Numbered from the stretch's first letter, positions 18,075-27,831 are shown. The stretch: DNA of 64,000 bases from Thermobifida halotolerans (GCF_003574835.2 NZ_CP063196.1:868001-932000); one strand, 5' to 3'. The notes: generated by a model from the letters alone, not told the origin. Translations and numbers: made by a program.

Positions 18075-18409
18075 ACGCGCTGGGAGCAGTGGTGGACGTC
18101 CTGGCCGCGGTGGCCCTGCTGGCGGGCGGGGCGCTGGCGTTGCTGGCCGGACTCGGACTGGTCCGCCTCCCCGACGTCGCCTCCCGCCTGCAGGCGGCCA
18201 CCAAGCCGCAGGTGCTGGGGCTCGCGCTGATCTGCCTGGGCGTCGCCCCGCTCATCGACAGAAACGACGTGCTCGCCCTGGCCCTCGTCGTGCTGTTCCA
18301 GTTCTCCACCGCGCCGATCGTGGCCCAACTGGTGGGGCGCTCCGCCTACCGCTCCGGGACGGTCCGCGACTCCCTGGTCGCCGACGAGTTGCGGGACCGG
18401 GAGCGCTGA
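18071..18409 (+). CDS. mrpG: Na+/H+ antiporter subunit MrpG
   Basis: 112 aa, GTG overlapping the mrpF stop. Three membrane segments and the motif LGLVRLPDVASRLQAATKPQVLG, matching the G-hRhPDxhTRhHAAT signature of MrpG/MnhG. It completes the antiporter set A to G and is the last gene of an operon that starts at the HPP gene about 9.4 kb upstream. A GCGGGGccgCCCCGC hairpin follows directly. Confidence 0.95.
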   Translation: MNALGAVVDVLAAVALLAGGALALLAGLGLVRLPDVASRLQAATKPQVLGLALICLGVAPLIDRNDVLALALVVLFQFSTAPIVAQLVGRSAYRSGTVRDSLVADELRDRER

Positions 18410-18410
18410 C

Positions 18411-18425
18411 GCGGGGCCGCCCCGC
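18411..18425 (+). terminator. Hairpin after mrpG
   Basis: GCGGGGccgCCCCGC begins two bases after the mrpG stop. It is a short, very stable stem and a likely 3' end of the HPP-molybdoenzyme-mrp operon. Confidence 0.45.
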
Positions 18426-18509
18426 ACGCGACGCGCACGAACGGCGGGTGGTCCGCGCTGGTCGCGGCGGCCCCGGGCGCCGACGGCGCACGGAGAAGCC
18501 CGCGACCGC

Positions 18510-18535
18510 GTTTGCCCGGGCCCTGTCGGGGTTAG
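18510..18535 (+). promoter_or_regulatory. SigB-like promoter of the TPP enzyme gene
   Basis: GTTTG at 18510-18514, then GGTTAG at 18530-18535 (15-base spacer). The ATG is only nine bases after the -10 element and has no ribosome site, so the transcript is probably leaderless or nearly so. Confidence 0.5.
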
Positions 18536-18544
18536 GCGGACGCC

Positions 18545-20311
18545 ATGACTCGCATCGCATCGGAAGCACTGATAGAGCGGCTGATCGACTGGGGGGTCGA
18601 CACGATCTTCGGCCTCCCCGGCGACGGCATCAACGGCATCATGGAAGGGCTGCGGCGGCACAGGGACCGCATCCGCTTCGTCCTGGTCCGCCACGAGGAG
18701 GCCGCCGCCTTCATGGCCACCGGGTACGCCAAGGCCACCGGCCGCCTCGGGGTGTGCCTCGCCACGTCCGGTCCGGGCGGCATCCACCTGCTCAACGGGC
18801 TCTACGACGCCAAGCTCGACCACGTTCCCGTGCTGGCCATCACCGGCATGCAGGAGACCTCGGTGCTGGGCACCGACTACCAGCAGGAGGTGCGGCTGGA
18901 GCACCTCTACGCCGACCTCGCCGACTACAACCAGATGATCAGCAACCCGGCGCAGCTTCCCGGGCTGGTGGACATCGCCGTGCGCACCGCGATGGCGCGG
19001 CGCGGCGTGGCGCACCTGACCTTCCCCAACGACCTGCAGATCGCCGACGCCGACGCCGACCCGTGGGCGCACGTGGCCCCGGCCCGGCCGCCCGAGACCA
19101 CGCCCCACTACCTCTCCGCTCCGGGCACTCCCCGGACCGAGGACCTCCAGCGGGCCGCCGACGTTCTCAACGCCGCCCGCCGCCCCGCGCTCCTCGTCGG
19201 CGCCGGCGCGCTGCACGCCCGGGCCGAGGTCACCGAGGTCGCCGACGTGCTGGGCGCGCCGGTCATCAAGACCCTGCCCGGCAAGGCCGTCATCGAGGAC
19301 GACTCGCCGCTGACCACCGGCGGTCTGGGGCTGCTGGGCACCAAGCCCAGCGAGGAGCTCATCGACGACATCGACACGCTGTTCATGGTGGGCACCAACT
19401 TCCCCTACACGGCGCACATGCCCAAGGCGGGAACGGTGCGCGTGGTGCAACTGGAGGCCGACCCCATCCGGGCCGGCCGACGCATCCCCACCGAGGTGCC
19501 GATGGTCGGCGACGCCAAGGAGGGGCTGCGTGCCCTGCTTCCGCTGCTGCGCCGCAACGACAACCGCGCCCACCTCGGCAAGTACCGCAAGGCGATGGAC
19601 CAGTGGCGCGAGAACATGAAGGCGCTGCAGTCGCCCGACCGGGACCCGATCGCCCCGCAGTACCTCATGGGGGTGATCGACGACCTCGCCGACGACGACG
19701 CCATCCTGACCTGCGACAGCGGCACGGTCGCCACCTGGGCGGCCCGGCACTGGACCATCCGCGGCGACCGCCAGTTCTACCTGTCGGGCAACCTCGCCAC
19801 CATGGCCCCCGGCCTGCCCTACGCCGTCGCCATGCAGCACGCCTTCCCGGGACGCCAGGTCATCGCCTACATCGGCGACGGCGGATTCGCGATGCTGATG
19901 GCGGAGTTCCTGACCGCCGTCCAGCACGACCTGCCGATCAAGGTCGTGGTCAACAACAACAACTCCCTCGGGCAGATCCTGTGGGAGCAGATGGTGCTCG
20001 GCTACCCGGAGCACGGGGTGCGCTACCCGGAGCCGTTCACCGACTTCTCCGCCTGGGCCCGGGCCTGCCGCGCCCACGGGGCCAAGGTCACCAAGGCCGT
20101 CGACGTGGAGAGCGCGGTGCGCACCGCCCTGTCCCACAACGGCCCGGCCCTGGTCGACGTGGACGTCAACCCCGACGAGCCGCCCATGCCCGGCAAGGTC
20201 TCCTACGAGCAGGCGACCAAGTTCGCCCAGGCGTTCCTCAAGGGGCAGCCGCGCCGCGTCTCCATCGCCTCCACCCTGTTCAAGGACCGCATCCAGCAGT
20301 TGGGGGAGTGA
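18545..20311 (+). CDS. Thiamine diphosphate-dependent enzyme, pyruvate dehydrogenase (quinone)/PoxB-like
   Basis: 588 aa with the three-domain layout of the acetohydroxyacid synthase/pyruvate oxidase family. The N-terminal Pyr domain has FGLPGDGINGIMEGLRR and the catalytic Glu in RHEEAAAFMATGYAK. A central FAD/nucleotide-fold domain follows. The C-terminal PP domain has YIGDGGFAMLMAEFLTA...VVNNNNSLGQI, the ThDP/Mg2+ motif GDG-N26-NN. The sequence around NEPPMPGKVSY-like PDEPPMPGKVSYEQA resembles PoxB-type enzymes that oxidise pyruvate to acetate and pass electrons to quinone. A membrane-binding C-terminal helix is not obvious, so other 2-oxoacid reactions are possible. It is monocistronic. 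Confidence 0.88.
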   Translation: MTRIASEALIERLIDWGVDTIFGLPGDGINGIMEGLRRHRDRIRFVLVRHEEAAAFMATGYAKATGRLGVCLATSGPGGIHLLNGLYDAKLDHVPVLAITGMQETSVLGTDYQQEVRLEHLYADLADYNQMISNPAQLPGLVDIAVRTAMARRGVAHLTFPNDLQIADADADPWAHVAPARPPETTPHYLSAPGTPRTEDLQRAADVLNAARRPALLVGAGALHARAEVTEVADVLGAPVIKTLPGKAVIEDDSPLTTGGLGLLGTKPSEELIDDIDTLFMVGTNFPYTAHMPKAGTVRVVQLEADPIRAGRRIPTEVPMVGDAKEGLRALLPLLRRNDNRAHLGKYRKAMDQWRENMKALQSPDRDPIAPQYLMGVIDDLADDDAILTCDSGTVATWAARHWTIRGDRQFYLSGNLATMAPGLPYAVAMQHAFPGRQVIAYIGDGGFAMLMAEFLTAVQHDLPIKVVVNNNNSLGQILWEQMVLGYPEHGVRYPEPFTDFSAWARACRAHGAKVTKAVDVESAVRTALSHNGPALVDVDVNPDEPPMPGKVSYEQATKFAQAFLKGQPRRVSIASTLFKDRIQQLGE

Positions 20312-20318
20312 GGGGCAC

Positions 20319-20356
20319 CCTGCCGCGGGGCGGTCGGGGGACGGCCGCCCCGCAGG
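20319..20356 (+). terminator. Hairpin after the TPP enzyme gene
   Basis: CCTGCcgCGGGGCGG and CCGCCCCGCAGG arms with a short loop begin 8 bases after the stop. Likely terminator. Confidence 0.5.
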
Positions 20357-20377
20357 CGGGGGGCGGGACCCGGCCGT

Positions 20378-20402
20378 GTTTGTCCGCCCGGTCGCCGGAT
20401 AG
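20378..20402 (+). promoter_or_regulatory. SigB-like promoter of the FAD/Fe-S dehydrogenase operon
   Basis: GTTTG at 20378-20382, 14 bases, then GGATAG at 20397-20402, 61 bases before the start codon. The same architecture occurs before the HPP, TPP-enzyme and aldehyde dehydrogenase genes. Confidence 0.5.
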
Positions 20403-20462
20403 CGGCCGGGCACGGTCGCCAGCATCTGACAGTCGAAGAACCCACCGCCGCAAGGAGGTCGT

Positions 20463-23400
20463 ATGGCCGTCGACGTGCACTCCCCCCAAGCGCCTCCCCG
20501 GACCCCGCCGTCCGTGGACGTCGACGCGCTCCACCGCGACCTGCTGGAGCAGGTGGACGGCGAGATCCGCTTCGACGACGGCAGCAGGGCCACCTACACC
20601 ACCGCCGCCTCCAACTACCGGCAGACGCCGATCGGCGTGGTCGTCCCCCGCAGCGTCGAGGCCGGTGCCGACGCCGTGGCGGTGTGCCGCGCCCACGGGG
20701 CGCCCGTCCTGTCCCGCGGCGGCGGAACCAGCCTGGCCGGGCAGACCAGCAACACCGCCGTCGTCATCGACTGGTCCAAGTACTGCGACCGCGTGCTCGA
20801 CATCGACGTGCGGCGGCGCACGGCCGTCGTGGAACCGGGCATCGTGCTCGACGCGCTCAGCACCCGCACCCGCGAGGCGGGCGGCCTCGTCTTCGGACCG
20901 CGGCCCTCCACCCACGGCCAGTGCACCATCGGCGGCATGATCGGCAACAACTCCTGCGGCTCCACCGCCCAGCGCTACGGCAAGACCGCCGACCACGTGG
21001 CGCGGCTGGAGGTGCTCACCTACGACGGGTGCCGCATGTGGGTCGGCCCCACCTCCGATGAGGAGTACGAGCGCATCGTCGCGGCCGGGGGGCGGCGCGC
21101 CGAGATCTACCGGCGGTTGCGCGAACTGCGCGACCGCCACGCCCTGGCGATCCGGCGCCGCTTCCCCGACATCCCGCGCCGGGTGTCGGGCTACAACCTC
21201 GACGCGCTGCTGCCGGAGAACGGCTTCGACGTGGCCCGCGCCCTGGTCGGCTCGGAGGGCACCCTGGCCACGATCCTGCGCGCGGAACTGCGGCTGGCAC
21301 CCGAACCGTCCGTGCAGACCCTGGTGATGTGCGGCTACCCCGACATCTTCGCCGCCGCCGACGCCGTCCCCCGGATCGCCGAGTTCGACCCGCTGGCCCT
21401 GGAGGGCCTCGACGACAAGCTGGTCGACTACCAGCGGCGCAAGCACCTCAACCCCGAGGCGCTGCGCGAACTGCCCGAGGGCGGGGCGTGGCTGATGGTC
21501 CAGTTCGCCGCCGACAGCCGTGAGGAGGCCCGGCAGCGGGCCCGCGAGTTCTGCGACGCGGTCGGGGGCACCGAGACCGCCCCCGTCGTGAGCCACATCG
21601 ACGATGTCGACCGCATCGAGCAGATGTGGCAGGTCCGGGAGGCGGGCCTGGGCGCCACCGCCCGCGTCCCCGCCGAACCCGACACCTGGGAGGGGTGGGA
21701 GGACTCCGCCGTCCCACCGGAGCGGTTCGGCGACTACCTGCGCGACCTGCACGGTCTGATGGAGGAGTTCGGCTACGCCGACCGCTCCTCGCTGTACGGG
21801 CACTTCGGACACGGCTGCCTGCACACCCGCATCCCCTTCGACCTGCGCAGCGCCGCCGGGATCGCGGAATTCCGGCGCTTCATGGAACGCGCGGCCGACC
21901 TGGTGGTGAGCTACGGCGGCTCGCTGTCCGGCGAGCACGGCGACGGCCAGTCCCGCGCCGAGCTGTGGCCCAGGATGTTCGGTGCCGAACTGATGCCCGC
22001 CTTCGCCGAGTTCAAGCGGATCTTCGACCCCGACGACCGGATGAACCCCGGCAAACTCGTCCACCCCGACGGGAGCGAGCCCCAGCGCCTGGACGAGCAC
22101 CTGCGGCTGGGCGCCGACTACGCCCCCGCCGAACCCGACACCCGCTTCGGCTACCCGCACGACGACGCCAGTTTCGCCCACGCCGCGCTGCGCTGCGTCG
22201 GCGTGGGCAAGTGCCGCACCCACAGCGGTGGGGTGATGTGCCCCAGCTACCGGGTCACCCGCGAGGAGGAGCACTCGACCCGCGGCCGGGCGCGTCTGCT
22301 GTTCGAGATGCTGCGGGGCGACGTGATCGACGACGGCTGGCGCTCCCGCGAGGTCCACGAGGCCCTGGACCTGTGCCTGGCCTGCAAGGGATGCAAGACC
22401 GACTGTCCGGTCAACGTCGACATGGCCACCTACAAGGCCGAGTTCCTCTCCCACCACTACGAGGGGCGGCCGCGCCCGCTCGCCCACTACTCGATGGGGT
22501 GGCTGCCGGTGTGGGCGCGCGCGGCCTCGGTCGCGCCCGGCCTGGTCAACGCGCTGACCGCCCGACCGCTCGTCGCGCGGGCCGTCAAGCGGCTCGGCGG
22601 GGTGGCCCGGGAGCGTCCCGTGCCCGCCTTCGCGCCGGTGCGCTTCAGCGACGCCTACCGGCGCCGCGGCAGGCGCGGCTCGGGCCACCGCGGCGAGGTC
22701 GTGCTGTGGCCGGACACCTTCACCGACAACTTCCACCCCGCCGTCGGCGCCGCGGCGGTGCGCGTCCTGGAGGCGGCGGGGTTTGCCGTGCGGATTCCGC
22801 GCCGCACCCTGTGCTGCGGACTGACCTGGATCTCCACCGGGCAGCTCGGCGTCGCCCGCCGCGTCCTGGAGCGCACGGTCGCCACCCTGCGCTCCGACAT
22901 CCGCGCGGGCACCCCCGTCGTCGGCCTGGAACCCTCCTGCACGGCGGTCCTGCGCTCCGACGCGCCCGAGCTGTTCCCCCATGACCAGGACGTCGAGCGG
23001 CTGAGGAACCAGACGTTCACCCTGGCCGAGCTCCTCAACCGCCACGCCCCCGACTGGGAGCCGCCGAGGCTCGGCCGAGCCGCCATGGCCCAGCCGCACT
23101 GCCACCAGCACGCGGTCATGGGGTTCGACGACGACCGGGAACTGCTGGAGCGGGCCGGCGCCGAGGCGCGGGTGCTCGACGTGGGCTGCTGCGGACTGGC
23201 CGGGAACTTCGGTTTCGAGGACGGCCACTACGCCGTGTCCATGGCGTGCGCCGAGGACGGCGGTCTGCTGCCGGCCGTGCGCGACTCCGATCCCGGCGCG
23301 TTCGTCCTGGCCGACGGGTTCAGCTGCCGCACCCAGATCGAGCACGCCGACGTCGGACGCCAGGCGGTGCACCTGGCCGAGGCCCTCGACCTGGCGCTGC

Positions 23401-23537
23401 GCGGCCGGATACCGCGCGACCACCCCGAGAACGCCGCCACCCGGTTCGCGGCGCCGCGCCACGTGCCGCGCTACGACCCGGCCGACATCCGCCGGTCGGC
23501 CGTGGAGGCGGGCAGCCGGGGAGGGAACCGGCCATGA
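20463..23537 (+). CDS. FAD- and Fe-S-binding dehydrogenase (D-lactate/glycolate oxidase, GlcD-GlcF fusion type)
   Basis: 1024 aa, ATG with AAGGAGG nine bases upstream. The N-terminal half is a PCMH-type FAD domain (LSRGGGTSLAGQTSN; TIGGMIGNNSCGSTA) followed by the C-terminal FAD-oxidase cap (LYGHFGHGCLHTRI; GEHGDGQSRAEL). Around residues 575-650 are two ferredoxin-like clusters, CVGVGKC...CP and CLACKGCKTDCP. The last third has CCG-type cysteines (LCCGLTW; CCGLAGNFGFE), binding a further Fe-S centre. This layout is that of membrane-peripheral D-lactate or glycolate dehydrogenases feeding quinone. Its stop overlaps the start of an enolase-superfamily enzyme, suggesting a sugar-acid substrate. 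Confidence 0.92.
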   Translation: MAVDVHSPQAPPRTPPSVDVDALHRDLLEQVDGEIRFDDGSRATYTTAASNYRQTPIGVVVPRSVEAGADAVAVCRAHGAPVLSRGGGTSLAGQTSNTAVVIDWSKYCDRVLDIDVRRRTAVVEPGIVLDALSTRTREAGGLVFGPRPSTHGQCTIGGMIGNNSCGSTAQRYGKTADHVARLEVLTYDGCRMWVGPTSDEEYERIVAAGGRRAEIYRRLRELRDRHALAIRRRFPDIPRRVSGYNLDALLPENGFDVARALVGSEGTLATILRAELRLAPEPSVQTLVMCGYPDIFAAADAVPRIAEFDPLALEGLDDKLVDYQRRKHLNPEALRELPEGGAWLMVQFAADSREEARQRAREFCDAVGGTETAPVVSHIDDVDRIEQMWQVREAGLGATARVPAEPDTWEGWEDSAVPPERFGDYLRDLHGLMEEFGYADRSSLYGHFGHGCLHTRIPFDLRSAAGIAEFRRFMERAADLVVSYGGSLSGEHGDGQSRAELWPRMFGAELMPAFAEFKRIFDPDDRMNPGKLVHPDGSEPQRLDEHLRLGADYAPAEPDTRFGYPHDDASFAHAALRCVGVGKCRTHSGGVMCPSYRVTREEEHSTRGRARLLFEMLRGDVIDDGWRSREVHEALDLCLACKGCKTDCPVNVDMATYKAEFLSHHYEGRPRPLAHYSMGWLPVWARAASVAPGLVNALTARPLVARAVKRLGGVARERPVPAFAPVRFSDAYRRRGRRGSGHRGEVVLWPDTFTDNFHPAVGAAAVRVLEAAGFAVRIPRRTLCCGLTWISTGQLGVARRVLERTVATLRSDIRAGTPVVGLEPSCTAVLRSDAPELFPHDQDVERLRNQTFTLAELLNRHAPDWEPPRLGRAAMAQPHCHQHAVMGFDDDRELLERAGAEARVLDVGCCGLAGNFGFEDGHYAVSMACAEDGGLLPAVRDSDPGAFVLADGFSCRTQIEHADVGRQAVHLAEALDLALRGRIPRDHPENAATRFAAPRHVPRYDPADIRRSAVEAGSRGGNRP

Positions 23538-24643
23538 GCCCCGCATCCGACCCCACGGTGGAGCGGGTGGAGACGGCCGTCTACACGGTGCCCACCGACC
23601 GGCCCGCCGGTGACGGCACCCTCGCCTGGGACTCCACCACGATGGTCCTGGTCCGTGTCGACGGCGGCGGGCAGCGCGGACTGGGCTGGACCTACGGGCC
23701 CGCCGCGTGCGCCCGCGCGGTGGGCGACCTGCTCGCCCCCCAGGTGGTGGGCCGCGCGGTGATGGACGTCCCGGCGGCACTGGAGGCCATGGTGCGCGCC
23801 GTGCGCAACGCGAGCCGCCCCGGCGCGGTCGGGTACGCGGTCTCCGCGGTGGAGACGGCGCTGTGGGACCTCAAGGCCCGCCTGCTCGGACTGCCGCTGA
23901 ACCGGCTGCTCGGCCGCGCCCGCGACACCGTCGCACTGTACGGCAGCGGCGGGCTGACCACCTACGACGACACGGTGCTGCGCGAGCAACTGACGGACTG
24001 GGTGAAGCAGGGGTTCGCCCGCGTCAAGATCAAGATCGGGGAGTCGTGGGGCAGCCGGGTCGACCGCGACCTGGAGCGCGTGCGCCTGGCCCGGGAGGCC
24101 GTCGGCCCCGACGCCGAACTCTACGTCGACGCCAACGGCGGCTACACCGCCAAGCAGGCGATCCGGGTCGCCGAACGAATGGCCGCGGCCGGCGTGCGCT
24201 GGTTCGAGGAACCCGTCTCCTCCGACGACCTCGCCGGACTCCGGCAGGTCCGCGACGCGCTGTCCCTCGACGTCGCCGCGGGCGAGTACGGCTTCGACCT
24301 GCCCTACTTCCAGCGCATGTGCGCGGCCGGAGCGGTGGACTGCCTGCAGATCGACGTCACCCGGTGCGGCGGGATCCTGGAGTTCGGCCGCGCCGCCGCC
24401 GTGGCCGCCGCACACGGCCTGCAGGTGTCCGGACACTGTGCCCCCTACCTGCACCGGCATCTGGCCCTGAGCCAGCCCGGGATGCGGCACCTGGAGTGGT
24501 TCCACGACCACGCGCGCATCGAGACCCGCTTCTTCGACGGCGCAGACCCGCCGGTCGGAGGCCGTCTGGCCGCCGATCCCGACCGGCCCGGCCACGGACT
24601 CGACCTGCGCGAGGCCGACGCCGAGAGGTACCGCGTCCACTGA
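23534..24643 (+). CDS. Enolase superfamily (mandelate racemase/muconate lactonising) enzyme
   Basis: 369 aa, ATG overlapping the dehydrogenase stop. The barrel carries the catalytic lysines in RVKIKIGE, metal ligands in LYVDANGGY (Asp), RWFEEPVSS (Glu) and VAAGEYGF (Glu), and a histidine in [10 protein letters not shown]. All expected ligands are present, so it should be active. Such enzymes dehydrate or epimerise sugar acids. Ending with the region [15 protein letters not shown], it resembles the galactonate/mandelate racemase side of the family, but the exact substrate cannot be assigned. Coupling to the FAD/Fe-S dehydrogenase suggests sequential use of a hydroxy acid. Confidence 0.9.
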   Translation: MSPASDPTVERVETAVYTVPTDRPAGDGTLAWDSTTMVLVRVDGGGQRGLGWTYGPAACARAVGDLLAPQVVGRAVMDVPAALEAMVRAVRNASRPGAVGYAVSAVETALWDLKARLLGLPLNRLLGRARDTVALYGSGGLTTYDDTVLREQLTDWVKQGFARVKIKIGESWGSRVDRDLERVRLAREAVGPDAELYVDANGGYTAKQAIRVAERMAAAGVRWFEEPVSSDDLAGLRQVRDALSLDVAAGEYGFDLPYFQRMCAAGAVDCLQIDVTRCGGILEFGRAAAVAAAHGLQVSGHCAPYLHRHLALSQPGMRHLEWFHDHARIETRFFDGADPPVGGRLAADPDRPGHGLDLREADAERYRVH

Positions 24644-24694
24644 CGGCGCCGCACCGGACCGTCTTCGACCGTGAACCAGGAAAGGAAGCCCGCG

Positions 24695-24853
24695 ATGGCC
24701 GAACATCTCGCTCCGGTTCCCACCGCACCGCACGAACCGGGCAGGGCCGCCCGCGCACCGGCGCCCGGGCGCCCCGCAGCGGCCGACCCGGACCGGACGC
24801 GGCCCTCCCGGCTCCGGCCGGGGACCGCGTCCAGCGGAAGGAAGGGTGGGTAA
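24695..24853 (+). CDS. Small proline/alanine-rich protein upstream of ctaD
   Basis: 52 aa, ATG with AGGAAAGGAAG upstream. The sequence is Pro, Ala, Arg-rich and probably disordered, with no membrane segment. It ends 5 bases before ctaD, so it would be cotranslated with it. It could be a small accessory or merely a coupling frame; an upstream GTG at 24671 would add eight residues but sits on the ribosome site. Confidence 0.4.
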   Translation: MAEHLAPVPTAPHEPGRAARAPAPGRPAAADPDRTRPSRLRPGTASSGRKGG

Positions 24854-24858
24854 CCGCC

Positions 24859-26517
24859 ATGACCGCCTCGAACGTGGTCCAGCCGACCTCCGCGGCGCCC
24901 CGGAAACGGTCCACGGGGTCGGTCATCGCCTCGTGGCTGTCCTCCACCGACCACAAGGTGGTCGGCTACTTCTACATCGCCACCGCGTTCTTCTTCTTCC
25001 TGGTGGCCGGGATCATGGCGATGCTGATCCGCGCCGAGCTGATGTTCCCCGGCCTGCAACTGGTGAACAACGAGGTCTACAACCAGTTGTTCACCATCCA
25101 CGGCACGGCCATGATGCTGCTGTTCGCCACCCCGCTGTTCGCCGGGTTCGCCAACGTCGTCGTGCCACTGCAGATCGGCGCGCCCGACGTCGCCTTCCCC
25201 CGGCTCAACATGTTCAGCTACTGGATGTTCCTCTTCGGCGGGCTCATGGTCCTCGGCGGGTTCTTCACCTGGGGCGGCGCGGCGAGCTTCGGCTGGTTCG
25301 CCTACACGCCGCTGTCGACCGCGGTGCGCTCGCCCGGCGCGGGCGGCGACCTGTGGGCGATCGGGCTGCTCGTCGGCGGTCTGGGCACCATCCTGGGCGC
25401 GGTCAACTTCATCACCACCATCGCCACCATGCGCGCACCCGGCATGACCATGTTCCGCATGCCGATCTTCACCTGGAACGTGCTGCTGACCAGCGTCCTG
25501 GTGCTGCTGGCGTTTCCGGTGCTGAGCGGCGCGCTGGTCGGGCTGATCGCCGACCGCGTCCTCGGAACCCAGGTGTACAACCCGGCCCACGGCGGCCCGA
25601 TCCTGTGGCAGCACCTGTTCTGGTTCTTCGGCCACCCGGAGGTCTACATCATCGCGCTGCCGTTCTTCGGCATCATCACCGAGGTCATCCCGGTGTTCAG
25701 CCGCAAGCCGCTGTTCGGCTACAAGGGCATGGTCGGCGCGACCATCGCGATCACCGGGCTGTCGATGACGGTGTGGGCGCACCACATGTTCCCCACCGGC
25801 GCGGTCCTGCTGCCGTTCTTCGCCTTCATGTCGTTCCTGATCGCGGTGCCCACCGGCGTGAAGTTCTTCAACTGGATCGGCACCATGTGGCGCGGCCAGC
25901 TCACCTTCGAGTCGCCGATGCTGTTCGCCATCGGCTTCCTGGTCACCTTCCTGTTCGGCGGGTTGACCGGGGTGATCCTGGCCTCCCCGCCGCTGGACTT
26001 CCAGGCACACGACTCCTACTTCGTGGTCGGCCACTTCCACTACGTGGTGTTCGGCACCGTGGTGTTCGCGATGTTCGCGGGCTTCCACTTCTGGTGGCCC
26101 AAGTTCACCGGGAAGAGGCTCAACGAGACGCTGGCCAAGTGGCACTTCTGGACGCTGTTCGTCGGCTTCCACGGCACCTTCCTGATCCAGCACTGGCTGG
26201 GGATCGCCGGAATGCCGCGCCGCTACGCCGACTACCTGCCCGGCGACGGCTTCACCCTGCTCCACCAGGTCTCGTCGGTCTTCTCGTTCCTCCTGGGCGC
26301 GTCCACCCTGTTCTTCCTCTACAACGTCTGGTGGACGGTCCGGCACGGCAGGAGGGTCGAGGGCGACGACCCGTGGGGCCACGGCAGTTCCCTGGAGTGG
26401 GCGACCTCGTGCCCGCCGCCGCGGCACAACTTCACCTCGCTGCCGCGCATCCGCTCCGAACGCCCCGCGTTCGACCTGCACCACGGCCACCGGGTCAGCG
26501 CGCCGAAGGAGGAGTGA
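24859..26517 (+). CDS. ctaD: Cytochrome c oxidase subunit I (aa3 type)
   Basis: 552 aa with 12 membrane spans. Heme and copper ligands are visible: IHGTAMM (low-spin heme a His), FFGHPEVYI (CuB His and cross-linked Tyr), HHMF (CuB His pair) and VGHFHYVVF (heme a3 and heme a His). The K-channel region is intact. The C-terminus ([22 protein letters not shown]) is typical of actinobacterial CtaD. It is the last gene of the dehydrogenase/enolase operon, without subunits II or III nearby, so it probably joins a complex encoded elsewhere or replaces the main CtaD under stress. A 24-bp-stem hairpin follows. Confidence 0.96.
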   Translation: MTASNVVQPTSAAPRKRSTGSVIASWLSSTDHKVVGYFYIATAFFFFLVAGIMAMLIRAELMFPGLQLVNNEVYNQLFTIHGTAMMLLFATPLFAGFANVVVPLQIGAPDVAFPRLNMFSYWMFLFGGLMVLGGFFTWGGAASFGWFAYTPLSTAVRSPGAGGDLWAIGLLVGGLGTILGAVNFITTIATMRAPGMTMFRMPIFTWNVLLTSVLVLLAFPVLSGALVGLIADRVLGTQVYNPAHGGPILWQHLFWFFGHPEVYIIALPFFGIITEVIPVFSRKPLFGYKGMVGATIAITGLSMTVWAHHMFPTGAVLLPFFAFMSFLIAVPTGVKFFNWIGTMWRGQLTFESPMLFAIGFLVTFLFGGLTGVILASPPLDFQAHDSYFVVGHFHYVVFGTVVFAMFAGFHFWWPKFTGKRLNETLAKWHFWTLFVGFHGTFLIQHWLGIAGMPRRYADYLPGDGFTLLHQVSSVFSFLLGASTLFFLYNVWWTVRHGRRVEGDDPWGHGSSLEWATSCPPPRHNFTSLPRIRSERPAFDLHHGHRVSAPKEE

Positions 26518-26528
26518 CCCGCGCGGGC

Positions 26529-26577
26529 CGACCGCCCGCCGCGTCCGGCACCCGGTGCCGGACGCGGCGGGCGGTCG
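26529..26577 (+). terminator. Long perfect hairpin after ctaD
   Basis: A 24-bp perfect stem: CGACCGCCCGCCGCG... at 26529-26552 and its exact complement at 26554-26577, one base between them. It starts 12 bases after the ctaD stop and is a strong terminator. Confidence 0.85.
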
Positions 26578-26705
26578 CCCCGGACAACGGCGGTCCCGCC
26601 CGGGGGAGCTGCCGCCCGTCTCTGCCCCGCTGCCGTCGACAGGCGCGGTCGCGGCGGCGGGGCGCGGCCGTGTAACGAGCGGGGAGCCGCGGAAGGAATC
26701 CCCTC

Positions 26706-27806
26706 ATGGCAGACCACAACCCCGAGTCCTCCGACGATCCGATCCCCGCCGCTCCCACCCCCGCGACGCTGCGCCGGTGGCGGCGCATGCTCGCCGACGA
26801 GCGGGAGGAGTCCCGGGCCTACCGGGAACTGGCCGCCCGCCGCCACGGAGAGGAACGGGAGATCCTGCTCAGGCTGGCCGAGGCGGAGGAACGCCACGCC
26901 GCCCACTGGGAGCGCCTGCTGGGCGACCGGATCGGCCGACCGCGGCGCGGCTCGCCGCGCATGCGGACACTGGTCTTCCTGGCCCGGCACTTCGGCTGGG
27001 TGTTCGTGCTGGCGCTGATGCAGCAGGCCGAGAGCCGCACCCCCTACGGCGACCCCGACGTCCCGCCGTCGATCGCGGCCGACGAGCGCATCCACGCCGA
27101 GGTGGTGCGCGGCCTGGCCGTGCGGGGACGCTCCCGGCTGTCGGGGACGCTGCGCGCCGCGGTGTTCGGCGTCAACGACGGCCTGGTGAGCAACATCGCG
27201 CTGGTCCTCGGCGTGGTCGGCGGCGGCGCAGCCACCGGCACCGTCCTGCTCACCGGCCTGTCCGGACTGCTGGCCGGGGCGCTGTCGATGGCCGCGGGCG
27301 AGTACGTCTCGGTCAGTTCCCAACGGGAGTTGCTGGCCGCCTCCACCCCCGACGAGACGGCCCGGGAGTCCATCCCCAGCCTCGACGTCGACGCCAACGA
27401 ACTCGCCCTGGTCTACCGGGCGCGCGGCATGTCCGAGGAGGAGGCGCAGCACCGCGCCGACACCGTGCTGCGCCGCAGCGTGGCCGCTCCGCTGCCGGAA
27501 CTGCCCGGAGTCGGCGACCCCGAGGTCGTGGGCACCGGGCTCGGCGCGGCCGCCTCCAGTTTCGTGTTCTTCGCGGTCGGCGCGGCACTGCCGGTGCTGC
27601 CGTTCCTGGCCGGGATGGAGGGCGGTGCCGCGGTCGCGGTGGCCGGGACGGCCACCGGACTCGCCCTGATGCTGGTCGGCGCGGTCGTGGGCGTGCTGTC
27701 GGGGGCGTCGCCGCTGCGGCGCGCACTGCGCCAACTCGCCATCGGCGCGGGCGCCGCGGTCACCACCTACCTGCTGGGGCTGCTCTTCGGCGCGACGGTC
27801 ACCTGA
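26706..27806 (+). CDS. VIT1/CCC1-family metal transporter with ferritin-like N-terminal domain
   Basis: 366 aa. The first ~160 residues form a rubrerythrin-like helical domain with EESRAYRELAARR, RLAEAEERHAAHWE and ADERIHAEVV, supplying the Glu/His residues of a di-iron site. The second half is a five-span VIT1 domain beginning GVNDGLVSNIALVLGVVGGG and including MAAGEYVSVSSQRE, the metal-binding EY motif region. Such fused proteins (as in Agrobacterium MbfA) bind Fe2+ in the soluble part and export Fe/Mn from the cytoplasm, protecting against oxidative stress. GGAAGGAATCC lies before the ATG. Confidence 0.92.
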   Translation: MADHNPESSDDPIPAAPTPATLRRWRRMLADEREESRAYRELAARRHGEEREILLRLAEAEERHAAHWERLLGDRIGRPRRGSPRMRTLVFLARHFGWVFVLALMQQAESRTPYGDPDVPPSIAADERIHAEVVRGLAVRGRSRLSGTLRAAVFGVNDGLVSNIALVLGVVGGGAATGTVLLTGLSGLLAGALSMAAGEYVSVSSQRELLAASTPDETARESIPSLDVDANELALVYRARGMSEEEAQHRADTVLRRSVAAPLPELPGVGDPEVVGTGLGAAASSFVFFAVGAALPVLPFLAGMEGGAAVAVAGTATGLALMLVGAVVGVLSGASPLRRALRQLAIGAGAAVTTYLLGLLFGATVT

Positions 27807-27831
27807 GGCCGCCCCGACCGGCCGCGGCGGT

